A stretch of DNA of 64,000 bases from Oxytricha trifallax (Eukaryota > Ciliophora > Spirotrichea > Sporadotrichida > Oxytrichidae): contig ARYC01018587.1 of NCBI GenBank assembly GCA_000711775.1, positions 31,915 to 95,914 on the forward strand. Reading direction: 5' to 3'. Positions 44,643 through 56,421 of this stretch are shown here, in pieces (the stretch's first letter is position 1; every line of letters begins with the position of its first letter). Below the pieces are notes generated by a model. It worked only from the letters and a program-made list of their open reading frames with translations. It did not search any database and was not told the DNA's origin. A program made the position numbers and the translations under genes.

Positions 44643-45958
44643 CAATGTCTGAAACTTTGCTAACCAAGTTTGAATTTCTTTCTTCAATTCCACTGTTATT
44701 TAAGCTATCAGTAAAGTAAAATCCCCTTAATACATTTAGTCCCACTTTTAAACAAATATCTCCTTGATACTATTTATCATCGAATCTAGTTCTTGATAAG
44801 TTTTAGACTAGCTGAGGGCACATATTTGAACAAAGTCTCCAACGAAATTTATTGGAATATCGCTGATTAATATCAAGCCTTTATTCTATTTAACTTAAAT
44901 AAAAGGTTTATTAAAGCATTGCAATGTGTTTGGCAAGAGTCTAATAACTTAGGCGTCAACTTTGAACACCGAGAATGTTCCAACCATCAATGGAATGATT
45001 CCAATGTTTTTTCTATCTAGCAATACCAACTCTTCTTGTAAATATGAGAACGACTCTACTTCGTTGTTAAATATATAGTTTGCCAGCCCCAACGTTTACT
45101 CTGAGTTGGGTCTTTAAGCAAGGGTTTTCATAGAGTTCTTTAATAGATCTTAGTCAATTATTATCGTCTCGTTTCAATAGTATAGCAAAGATTAAACAAA
45201 TAACCTCATTTTTATCTAGAGGTCCATCTTTGAGTTCTAGTTCAGTTCATGGATGAGGCTAAACATTCCGTTGCAAAAGTTTGAGGAATACCTGGTTTTG
45301 GGGTTAATTAAAAATTCTAGGAGACTCTGGCTGTTTATTGAAAAAATCTCCTTAATGAAATGATATCTCTCTGGTGGCTTAAAAGCATTTATTCTCGTTG
45401 GTAGTTTGAAGTTAGCTCAGATTATATTTTAGCTCCTTAGTTAGCTTAAGGGGTAAGCGAGTTTTGTTGGCTGAATGCGCCACTCTTGTTGGTGTAGAAG
45501 GGTTTGTATTATGATTACGCCTAGCTTATTTCATCTCTTACTTTTCTTGGTAAATCCAATCCATTTACAGAGTAGGCTTTGACAGATTTTGAGAAGGAAT
45601 TTGATGTTTTGTTTAGGATATACTTACTGATAAAGCGAGGCAGATCCTTTGAGTCTTTTAGAATTTTAAACTCGTCAAGCTCTAGCAACTTTTATGTATT
45701 GTAATTCTGTTAAGGAAGAATCAGCTTCGCCTTGTTGATGAGATATAGGTACTCAGTATCTTTATATATAGCATTCCTCCCTCTTTTCTTTGAGTTATCA
45801 TCCCTATCTTCTTCGTTGTTTGTAGAGTCCTTGGCTGGGGGAACAAATTAATTTTCTATTTTGGAAGCTGGTTAAATGTTTGATTTTCCAACAATCAAGT
45901 CACCATTGAAATCTTCAATTGAATTGGTGGATTTAGAGCTTTAGTCTTGCTTACTCAT
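44631..45958 (-). CDS. Hypothetical 436-aa protein with a 17-nt nano-IES
   Basis: ATG 45958 (MSKQDQSSKSTNSIEDFNGD) to TGA 44631-44633. The first 170 codons are open (KDTEYLYLINKAKLILPQQN; DLPRFISKYILNKTSNSFSK). The frame then changes at a 17-nt insert between TTAGCTC repeats (45412-45418, 45429-45435); after removal it reads ANQGANFKLPTRINAFKPPE and continues through CNGMFSLIHELNQN, VESFSYLQEELVLLDRKNIG, IIPLMVGTFSVFKV and DIPINFVGDFVQICAL. The total after excision is 437 codons including stop, with one in-frame TGA left (about 45187). Convergent with the gene at 44171 and divergent from that at 46130, 171 bp away, leaving a short shared promoter region. Confidence 0.7.
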
Positions 45959-46129
45959 CTATATTTGCTCTTTTTCTTAATTAACGCGGGCAATTATCTT
46001 AATTTAAATTATTAAGTTTTAATTTAGATTATTAATTAAATCTTAATTAGTTCTTAATTCATTTTACCCAGTCTTAATTACAAAATACCCTGAAAAAGTT
46101 GATAAAGAAGAAAGGTCACCAGCCTAGAG

Positions 46130-47019
46130 ATGAGCAGGAGGTCCAGGAAGTTGTTTACACCGAGTGATGACGAGGCCTAATCTGCCTGCAAAAATTCTGA
46201 AATGCTAGATTAATTGATAGACGACTACCGATAACCAACAGATTGGTAAAAAAACAGAAAAATTTGGGCGCTTTTCTTTATTTAAATAAAGAATTAATTA
46301 AGATGACTTAAATTAGGAGGAATTAATAAGAAAATTTAAGAAGCTGTCTGCAATAGTAAGGAGGGATCATCCAGTTCTATGAACATACTCAAAAAGCTCT
46401 TAAGGTTTTATCAACCCTAAATCAAATTGCTAAGTCATTCCTAGGTGGAGCTCCCTCAGGTTTGAAAGTACAATCAAAGACATTCCCACCTTAGTTAATG
46501 TAACGTTAGTAATCTCACTACTAGGAACGAATTAATTATATCAAACAATAGAACTAGTTTGTGAGAGTTCTAGAAAAGTCATGGGGTTTGGCTTAGACTA
46601 ACAGTCTGTGGAAGTTTTTGAATAAAGTGTTTCAGAATATTCATTTAAAATTCTCTTGTTACTAGCTAACTATATATACATTCAAAACGTAGATTAATTT
46701 TGCATTCAATTTATTTTCAAAAATTTTTACCTTATTAAAATTTAAAGAATTGAATAGAATTCTATATTATAACACAATCAAATTCAATCAAAATATAATA
46801 CCTCATTCTGAGCTTAAGCGATCTTTATCATTACAACAGCAACAACAATAACAACAACAACAAATAAAATATAATAATAGTGTTTTTGGACAATTTATGA
46901 TTGCTAAATCTAAAATAGTTCAAGATAATTTAAAATTATTTAATTAATCAGAAATTCATAATACTAACTATGCATCATAGTTTCATGAGATTGAAGAAGT
47001 TTCTGCAATCATTAAATGA
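46130..47019 (+). CDS. Hypothetical Gln-rich protein with a polyQ tract, frame-interrupted
   Basis: ATG 46130 (MSRRSRKLFTPSDDEAQSAC; LIDDYRQPTDWQ) runs to about 46270, then the frame changes. It resumes as IIQFYEHTQKALKVLSTLNQ, SFLGGAPSGLKVQSKTFPP and VLEKSWGLAQTNSLWKFLNK, and continues through a ten-residue Gln tract (46834-46863, mixing CAA, CAG and TAA) to TGA 47017-47019. The break region (46260-46340) is AT-rich and bounded by AAAATTT repeats 72 nt apart, which alone do not repair the frame. The mixed Gln codons strongly support the TAA/TAG=Gln code. Function unknown. Confidence 0.6.
46834..46863 (+). repeat. In-frame polyglutamine tract
   Basis: Ten consecutive Gln codons of CAA, CAG and TAA. 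The use of a TAA inside the run is direct sequence evidence that TAA is read as Gln. Confidence 0.8.
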
Positions 47020-49789
47020 GCTTAGAAAGAATTGCAAATATCAAATCTTTAATTTTCAAACACTTAACATCTATTTATTAAAAACAACTTTATCGAAAAA
47101 AATTGTTATATTGCAAAAGTAATATCATACAACATATGATGAAATGAAACTTCATATTGAGGACTACTATTATAGTTGAATTATAATTATTAAAAAATAA
47201 TTATATGAATAAAATTTTAGATTTAATCTATTTTTAATTATGTAAAGAACTCCCTATTATTTAATTTAAAACTCAATTTACTCCATCTAAATAATCTATA
47301 ATTTTTATATAATTTTTTATCTATTTTTTGTTAGCTAACGCTTTGCCTATGACTTAGCCATTAGGATTCCTAATACTTTCCATTTTTTAGACTCTTATTT
47401 TATGTTTTAAAATTAAATAAAATAATTTCTAAAGAAACAGGTTTCTTTTTAGATTTCATGGAGATTTCTTGTTTGATTGTTTTGCTTCTTAATTATTATA
47501 TACTTTTGATTCTCAACATATTAAGCCTTTAGTTTAATTCACATAAATAAACAGGATATAAGTTATTAGCATATTTTATTTTTAAAAATATCTCTTTCTT
47601 GCAATTAATTAATAGATATCATAATAATTCAAATGCTTTTTATGATTAATATCGTATAACTACCTTCAATATTCTTTATACTCTAAATCATGATAAAGTA
47701 GAAAATTATAATATTAATTTTATTTAGCTTGAAGACTTGATAAGATATTTCAACCTTTGCAAATAAATAATATTTAATAAGTCTCATGGTTGTGTTCTAG
47801 TAGTTTGGTAAATAATTGACAACTACTTAAAATTGTTTAAAATGAAAAAAAACAATGGTTCATTCAAAATCTATTTAAATCATCTTAATAAATTTAGTTT
47901 TCCTTGAATCAATTTTTAGTCAATATAATATTTTTCCTAAGTGTCTTGTTAGTCAATCAATTTAAATTTATTTTTAATTCTGATAAATTCAAGAAAAAAT
48001 TTATTTATAGTAAAATTGAAATTAAATAAAATCAATTGACTTACTTTAACTTTATTAACCAAATTAATATATAATGAGTTTTTTAAATCTGCTAGGAGAT
48101 TGCTTAATTTAAATTAATTTGATTTATATACTTTACATAAAAGTATTATAATAAAGTAAATATTACATTATTTATATTATATAAAATTATCATTTTTAAT
48201 AATATTAAGCCCCTTATTTTTAAAAGATAAGAATAAATTATTGTTTATGTAAGATCTTAAATTTGGTTTTTGAAATAATAATTATTAAATTTATACATTA
48301 ATTATAAATGTTACTTTGTTATATTAAAGGTTTTTATTTTATGGATTGATAACTTTTGAAATAATTTTCTAGCCAGATATCCTTTTATTTTTTTTAGGCA
48401 ACGATATTTTATAAATAATTATCTGAATTATAGAATAAATCATTTTGAAAGCTATTAAAATTTAAGATTCATTGGGAAATAAGAAACAATTAATATATAA
48501 TTCCAAAGCGATGCAGGTGCAAACTTAGTAATGGGATGAAATAAAAAAATAAAAGCTTAACCAAGCTTTTTTTATGGCATTGATGAAATTAAGGCTTTAA
48601 AAAAAAATTAAAAGAGTGATGTTAAGAAAACAATTAAGTTAAAAACTAAGTTTAAAACAAAACACAATGCTAGATACAATCTTTGTCATTGAATATTAAT
48701 ACATGATTTAATTTATAAGGATGAATTAAAGCTTATAAATTAATTTCCAAAACAAGTTAAGTTTCAAAAAAAAATTATTAATATTATTTTTGTGCAAAAA
48801 ATTCTATAAAAAAAAAGATATTGATCAATTATTATTTTAATCGCAATGTTGAAGAATTAAATATTATAAATATTTATTTAAAGGTAATCATAAATAATAT
48901 TATTAATGATAATTATTTATTTAAAATCGGAGAATTGCAATTGAATTGATTTCATGTTAAAGCATCAAATAAAACCAAATTTATTGAATTTTAGATTATT
49001 TTGATAATTTAAAGTAAAAAAAGTAAAAAAAATTAGTTCTTTGCATTTGATCAAACAAACAAGGAATATTAATGCATTCAGATAATAAAAAAAACTAACA
49101 ATATCTTTTATAATTATTATAAAATCAAAATAAATAATTAAAATCTAAAATGCGATAGACTCTTGAAAGAAGTTAGAATAGTATGATAAAACTAAATTAT
49201 TTATTATGATTTTATAATTGATGAGTTTTCCTCTGCTGTTCTTCGTTTGAATGATTTAAAGAAAATGTTTAGCATCTATCTATAGACTAGATTAGGTTAA
49301 CGAAAATATAGTATTAGTTCAAGAACTTTGAAATAAATTTAGCTAATTTATATATTTAGATTTCAAATATTAGGACTTAATACTAGGATTAAAAATCGAT
49401 AACATCAACTTGACTTTTATAACAAAATCCTATTCAACAAGCAAATTTTATTAATTAAAGAACGTATAAAAGTAGTTCAAATTTTCACATATGGATATGT
49501 TTTAAACAGCATTAAAACTGTACACAAAAGATTTGTTTACAATTATATATATAACCAGAATATATGTTGATTCATTTAAAATTAGACTTTGAAGTATTTT
49601 GTATGTAATTATAAATATTCTGTTCAAAAATAAGATGAATTAATCTAAGAGGCAAACTCTCATTATTTATATGTGAATGCCTAATTAAAAATTAAAATGG
49701 ATCATATTTATTCTATCTTTGTAATCTTAGTTGAATAATTATTTGGTTAAGAACAATTAAGAAGGCCAATGTAATATTATTAATATTTA
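47020..49789. other. AT-rich spacer
   Basis: About 2.8 kb, extremely AT-rich, with no gene I can support. Confidence 0.45.
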
Positions 49790-49978
49790 CATAAATTTTG
49801 TTGATCAACTGGAAGATGAATCAATTGGCATTATGTTAAATGAATTGTAAATAATAATAGACCAAGTTAGCTATGTTTCAGTAGAAGAAATCTTATATGT
49901 GTTGAATAAAGTTTTATGGAGGAATAATTAAATAATAATGACTTTATAACATATGACGAATTCGTTAAAGACGAGTGA
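49790..49978 (+). pseudogene. EF-hand-like C-terminal fragment
   Basis: Reads VDQLEDESIGIMLNELQIII, VSYVSVEEILYVLNKV, then after a frame change NNNDFITYDEFVKDE and TGA 49976-49978. The last part looks like a degenerate EF-hand loop and exit helix (N-x-D-F-I-T-Y-D-E-F), as in calmodulin/centrin-type proteins. The frame change is repaired by removing 8 nt between AATAAT repeats (49923-49928, 49931-49936). Loop position 1 is not Asp, so calcium binding is doubtful. No start found. Confidence 0.45.
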
Positions 49979-50133
49979 AATTAAAATCTAAATAAATAAA
50001 GATATCAATATTTGATACGTAATACTATTATAACTGCTATTTAATACATTATCATTTAAGTTAATTTGTTTGTTTTAAACATTAGGTCTTCATTTTTTTC
50101 CTGCGGACTCAATTAAAAGGCTACCATTCCGTA

Positions 50134-50454
50134 TCAACAAGGGTGTTACTAAGTAGGCTTTTCCTAAGTTTCTAGTATGATATAAGATTTGATTTTCTTA
50201 ATTTTTTGTTGTTGTTTGAATAGTTGGTGGTGTTGTTGTTATCTTTATCGTTAGTTCTTCAGATTTAATCGATGCACTTTTATGATTTTTAAATATAGAG
50301 AGGTTTTCTTGAATTTTTAAGCATTTAAATTCTTATAGTTGCCATTACCAGCTTTACCACCTAGGAGTAAAACAACTCGGCTTTTCAGTACTACCTCTGT
50401 TTTTGCAGCAACAAAAGCATTGGATTATTCGTAAAGACTTTCTTTCGTGCACAT
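50134..50454 (-). CDS. Hypothetical protein, 106 aa, Gln/His/Lys-rich C-terminus
   Basis: ATG 50454 (MCTKESLYEQSNAFVAAKTE) to TGA 50134-50136, 107 codons, no internal TGA. Contains VVLKSRVVLLLGGKAGNGNY and a Gln/His/Lys run (RQRQQHHQLFKQQQKIKKIK) made of CAA, CAC and TAA codons. The upstream minus strand (50455-50610) is also open in places (EAEPSMNKENQLRCARKK), so the true start may be further up. Function unknown. Confidence 0.5.
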
Positions 50455-50610
50455 CTTAATTAGTTTTCTTTGTTCATTGATGGTTCAGCTTCCCAATTTG
50501 GTAGTATTAGTAATAGTAATAGTTTTTCATTGTGAAATACTATGTTGAATAGTAATAAAGTTAATGGAGTTCTAGGAGATTTCGCTTGCCTAACAATCAT
50601 CTATCGAACA

Positions 50611-51859
50611 TAGAGAATGAAATATAAATAGAAAGAAACTTTTAGTGATCTAATTCATTTGATTCTATAGTTTGGATTATGTAAAAATCTTTATAAATTC
50701 ACTTAAATTATTGTTAAAAAATATAAATCACAACATTAACAAAATCTAAAATTGATTAAAAAAAACCTATATTAATCCAAACTATAAAAATGTTTTGTGT
50801 GCTTAATAATGTAGTGAGTTTTTTGCGTTTATTAAATGAAAAATATACTATATTTTTCACATATCTGCTCTCAATAACATTATTATCGAAAAGTTAATAA
50901 TTTATCTAAATGAGCATTTTGAATAATATAATATATTAGGTATTAAAATAATTTTTCAACATAGATATTGATTATTACCTGAAAAATAACGTAATAAATT
51001 ATGATAGAATAATTTGATATTATGTTCAATTATCATTTAATTATATATTTTATTCTTTAGTAATTAAGTTATTATAATTTAATAAATTGTTAGTTGATTT
51101 GAATTTCTCACTGTTCGAGTTTCCCATAAAATAATGTTATAAACTTTTTAATTGCTTCTGTTTTTTATTGTTTAATTTATTATGGAAGATTTCCTATTAA
51201 AGCAAATTAAAAAAAAGATTATCAAATATATTATTAGAATAAATAAATAATTTTGTTTCTAATTATTTCTATATATCAACCGCTTATCCTTGATACAAGG
51301 TATAATTGATAATTACAAATTAAGTTATTCCCTTATTTCTAATTTTTTTGTTAATTACTAAATTATAACTTTGTTAACAAGATTTATACATATATAGTAT
51401 ACTTAAGAATACGAAGTAGTTGTTTTTAAAAGTTTGATTCTTATAATTTATCATATTAATACAGAATTTAATTATTTTATTGATCGACCTCTACTTAAAC
51501 GAAAAGTTTTATGATAAATTAAAAAATCTAACTTTTTGGTTGATTACTGATTACAAAATGTTTACTTGTTTTAATCGTGCCTAATTACAAAAAAGTTTTA
51601 TAATCATTTGTAAATTTTTTGTTTGATTTGCTCTATAAAAGCTTTATAATATTTATTTTATATTTATTGTTATAAATATTTAAAATTTTATTTTATTTAA
51701 GCCGAAGTTATTAAGCTATCTTAAAAATTAGGTTAAAATGATTAAATTCTGTAATTATTATATAAATAAAAATAATAGAGGTCGATATTTGTTTTGAAAT
51801 CCAGAGATTTATATAATCAACAATCTTTTCATATACTTTTACAGGAGAAAGAGGGGTAT
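50611..51859. other. AT-rich spacer
   Basis: No gene seen; ends at the TA flank of Pal-2. Confidence 0.45.
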
Positions 51860-51861
51860 TA

Positions 51862-52278
51862 TTGGAGAAATACATTTGATTTGGGAAAATAAATAATAAT
51901 TATTAAATTAAAATCTCAAAATATTGGCAGTTAACTTTCTCGAAACCTTGACAATATGGTACTTGTTCGATAGAGAATTCAAAATCAGCTGGACTTTACT
52001 ATTGGCGGTACCCCTCTATCGCATTCCTGAAGCGAGATAACTCGACTTTAATTTGAGCATTAAAAACAACTAAACAAATCACCAAAAATTAAAGTCGAGT
52101 TATCTCGCTTCAGGAATGCGATAGAGGGGTACCGCCAATAGTAAAGTCCAGCTGATTTTGAATTCTCTATCGAACAAGTACCATATTGTCTAGGTTTCCA
52201 GAAAGTTAACTGCCAATATTTTGAGATTTTAATTTAATAATTATTATTTATTTTCCCAAATCAAATGTATTCCTACAA
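51862..52278. mobile_element. Pal-2: 417-bp palindrome, TA-flanked
   Basis: Arms about 51862-52045 and 52088-52278, loop about 40 nt, flanked by TA at 51860-51861 and 52279-52280. Ends TTGGAGAAATACATTTGATT and its complement differ slightly between arms. The inner arm is almost perfectly paired. Shares long blocks with Pal-1 (16245-16659). The high arm-to-arm identity suggests a recent origin or arm homogenisation. Non-coding. Confidence 0.85.
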
Positions 52279-52492
52279 TATTAATTTTCAAGAGTTAGGA
52301 GCAAAAATTAAAGAATATTAATTAGACTAGTAGATGTAAGCATACATTTTTACTAAAGAAAATTTATCGTAAAAACAATCATGTTAATTACAAATGTAAT
52401 AAAAAAATTTGTTATGTTAATTGATCAAGCCATATTAAATTAAAACGGAATTAAAAGGAACATACCCTAAACTCCCACCCAAACCGTCACAA

Positions 52493-53799
52493 ATGAAAAC
52501 TGACTTAAACAATCTAGTATACCCCCTTTCCAACCTGTATCGATTATAACCTGCAATGCTAATCTCACTTAAAGCTAACTAACTCATCTACATGAAATTA
52601 TTGAACTCGAGGATGACTGCCAGACTTAGTAAGAGAGAAAGGTACTTAATTCTTAGGACATGGTACCTCCTACTTAGTTTCAAAAAATTCTAAGTCTATC
52701 TGAGCAAAGAGTCAAGCTCTCAATAGGCAGCCACATGGCAAATCATCAACTTTCTTACAAGCTTGAAACTAAAAAATCAGCTTGCACTCTAATTACTTCA
52801 AAAAACCATGAAGATTTCTAAGGAAGCAAACAAAAGGTCACTTCAACTAAACAACTCATTTTCAGACATATTTGATTCTTATCTAATAGGAGAAGATTCA
52901 GGACTATTTAGAACTCCTAGTAAGACGCCACGTCACAGATCGGTACCTACCCGATGAGAGAAAATTCTGATCAGAACACCCAATCTTAATCTGGCAGACT
53001 CTACAACCTATCAACATTCTATAACTGGATAAGAAAGTAGTTTCGTATAGTTTTTCTAAGAGATGCTATAACAAAGACTAGAAGAAGTTCCAAATACTAA
53101 ACCCTCAACCCAATCAATAAACCTTCCAGACACTGCTATGGAAGAAGTTAAACATCCTACTAAACCTAAATATTAGTAAGAAGAGGAAAAATAACCATCT
53201 AACACAACCTAGTAAATTCACGAATAAATAAGACCCTAAACAAATAAACATCTCAAGTAAATTATCCCTCAGGACCCTCACTTGAGCAAATCTTATCCTT
53301 TAAAGCTCAGAATACCAAACTTTCAATTGATTTGACTGAAGAAGAACTAAAGAGATACAAATCAAAATATGGCGTTAATTCATTCAAATAATTAGAAAAA
53401 TATCTTTTCTTCCTCAAAAAGTTGGAAACAAAGAAAAAGGTATTCACTAGAAAAGAAAACTAGAACACACTCATCTCCTATAGGAGACATACTGATGACA
53501 CAGTCAGGGGAAAGGAAGGCGGAAATCGACAGGCCAATATTAAAAACATAGTAGATGCAATAGAAATCTATGAGAAAAACAGCTATCAATTCAATCCAAA
53601 TAAGGAAATCAATAAAGAACTCTATTCTGATTATATAAGGGTTCTGACTCACGTAAGAACTCAAATAAATCAACAACAACAATTTGAAGGAGGTGAGATG
53701 GAAATCACTCCAGATGATCCACCTAACCATATAGGTAACTCTGAATGGCAGAGCTATTCAAATCACTGTAACAGTGATGACGACTGGGAGGACTACTGA
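52493..53799 (+). CDS. Hypothetical 416-aa protein, two nano-IES candidates
   Basis: ATG 52493 (MKTDLNNLVYPLSNLYRLQP) to TGA 53797-53799. A TGA near 52954 lies between CAGA repeats (52936-52939, 52972-52975; 36 nt), and a frame change lies between AATAAA repeats (53223-53228, 53243-53248; 20 nt). Removing both gives 1251 nt = 417 codons including stop, fully open. Landmarks: DSYLIGEDSGLFRTPSKTP, FVQFFQEMLQQRLEEVPNTK, TEEELKRYKSKYGVNSFKQL, LYSDYIRVLTHVRTQINQQQ and an acidic end (SDDDWEDY). No family recognised. The minus-strand 112-aa frame at 53392-53730 is a shadow of this gene. Confidence 0.7.
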
Positions 53800-56419
53800 A
53801 ATAAGTCCAAAAGCAAAAATTCGAATCTAAAAGAATTCGTCTGTTGACGCTGTAGAAATGATGAAAGACTCAAATTGACACACAAAATTCTATAGTTAAA
53901 GTTTTTAGTTTGAATTAAAATTAAGACTAGTCACATGAAAAAGGACTTGATCCTTAAAATTTATTATTTAATCGTAGGGCCCTGAGCCCTAGATGTGAGT
54001 TAATTATTATATTATTGATTTAGCTAATAAAAACTATCAAAATAAAGATTAAAAGTTTCCTTGAAATAAATGAATCTAATTTAATTACAAAGATATTTTT
54101 GATATTAATCTTTAACACTTTTATAAAATATGAATGAAGTAATTTATATCTAAAATATTACTTGCTTTATCTAATAATCTTGTATAAGCTTTTATTGATA
54201 TTGGCCAATTATTTCATCCAAAATTATGAATAAAATAAAAAAAGATTTTAATCTTAGAAACTAATAACTACTACAAAATAATAGAAGAATAAATAATAAT
54301 TATTTAAATTATTTTAGTATTTTTACTCCTTTATTACATAATCTTAATCAAGCCATTATTGGCAACCATTCTATTTATTTGAAAATTATGTAAAGGAGCA
54401 GCAAATCAGAAATAAATGTACTGACTATTTTAGAATTTAAAAGATCGATTTAATATTAATTTAACTTATTTGTTTTCTTCAATCATCATTTTGTATTATT
54501 TAAAAATTATAAGAATATAGGTGAAATAATTAATTTATAGATTAAAAACTCTTTGAGATTATATGCTAATAGTATATAAAATTAACAATCTTAACAAAAA
54601 AATAATTTCGAAAGTTTGCTGTTTTGTGTGAGAGATGATTCTCTCTATTAAAATAAAAGTTATTATTTTAAACTATGAAATATCAATAAAATTTGAATTA
54701 TTTATATATAAGCATTTAAATTAAAATGAATAAGATTAAAGAAAGATTGTAGTTACTAAAGTTATTGATAAAATACGAAACAATAGGAAATATGAAACAT
54801 TTTTAAAATTAAAACTGTAAGTATTTTTATTTATGTAAATTAAATCACAACTTATAAATTTATAAAATGGAAAAATTGGGTTTTAAACTTAACAATCTTT
54901 TGAGTATTAGTTAGATTATAAGTAAAATATTATTATATATGATATTTAAAATTGCAAATACTTGCATTATGACTAGTCTGAAATATGAATTTAGTATTTA
55001 CTAATAACATTTCTATATTTTTCTCTTTTTTTCTTTTAACTATTGCAAATTATGATAAAAATTAGAAATATAGCACATAAGAAATCTTAAATTTATACTA
55101 GCTTGGATATCTTTAAATATAATAAGCTTTTTTGTTACTAAATTATGTAAAAAGTTAAAAAATGTAAAAATTTAAGAGAATTCTTGGCACTTACTTGCAG
55201 ATTTTAAACTATAAATTCATGAAGATCAGAGAGGTTTGACCATTTAACTTTTGCTCCATTTAAAGAAACATATTAAAATATATAATCAAAATCTGTTACT
55301 TTATTATTGATTACAAAAATTTAATTTCAAAAATTCATGATCGATAATATTTTAGAGCAGATATTTATTTAATTAAACCCATTTTATCATATAAGCGCTG
55401 ATATCATAGTTAACTATTAAAAATGATATTAATACACTATTTCAAACTTGAATAGGAGTTGGTATCAGCCCTTGAAAATTCAAGACTGATACTTAAATTT
55501 CTTAATTGACTTATTGTCAGAGTTAATTTTATGAATTAAATGGGGTACCTTAAGCTGCTGTCTAAATAAATTCTTTCAGTTTAGTCAATAATTTTATGAA
55601 TTATATGACAAGTTTTATTATCAACATAGCATTGCTTGACTAATATCAATTTTTTCTACAAGGTTTGACATCTCAGCTAGAGATAACCATTAGTATTAAT
55701 TCTTAACATAGAATAAAGGGATTTTGACTTCAGGATTCGACTCCTTATTTCATTATCAACCACCTTACGTCAGATTCCGACAAGTGGAGTCAGGATCAAC
55801 CACATGACGCCAAGATCAGCTCGTGACTTATATATCTACCACATGAAGTCAAAATCCACCATATGAATCCCTAATCAAATTAATGTAATAATCAATATAG
55901 ATATTCATTTGATAAATTATATATTTATAAATGAATAAGAAACAGATATGTGTTTAAGCATAAAAAATATTATAAAATTTTATGATAGTATAGCTATTAA
56001 TTTTAGAAAATAGTATATTTAAATTATATTGTTAGTTATAAAGAGCAATTATTTAAATTATCAAATCTTAACACATTGTATATATTTATTAATATTTATA
56101 AAAATTACTGTTAATAACGATAATAATAAATAAAAAATCTTTGAGTTTTAGAATAGATACATTCATGATTTTTCAAAAATATATAGATTAATAAATTAGA
56201 TTAAAATAATGATACATAATAATTAAAATAGCTGTTTATTTATTGTCATGATGTTATTAGGTTACTATTGATCAAAATTAATGCCAATTAAAAAAATAAT
56301 CAAAGCTTCCATACAAAAGTTATCGAGAATTTATATATAAAAACAATAATTATTAAAATAATTTTAAAGTTAAATTTATATATTTATTTTTGAGTTAAAT
56401 TTAAATTTTATTATTGTTT
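53800..56419. other. AT-rich spacer with a degenerate tandem repeat
   Basis: About 2.6 kb with no gene. The only distinct feature is the repeat at about 55733-55875. Confidence 0.45.
55733..55875. repeat. Degenerate tandem repeat, unit about 20 bp
   Basis: Several imperfect copies of a unit like ACCACATGACGCCAAGATC (variants ACCACCTTACGTCAGATTC, ACCACATGAAGTCAAAATC, ACCATATGAATCCC), more GC-rich than its surroundings. Spacing is irregular. No function assigned. Confidence 0.5.
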
Positions 56420-56421
56420 TA

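Noticed and set aside
46266..46345. 72-nt IES between AAAATTT repeats in the polyQ gene
   Set aside because: Excision does not bring the downstream frame (IIQFYEHTQK) into phase, so at least one more event is needed; left unresolved.
53392..53730. 112-codon minus-strand ORF, the longest under the standard code
   Set aside because: Shadow of the plus-strand gene at 52493-53799, whose repaired frame is a multiple of three and continuous from ATG to TGA.
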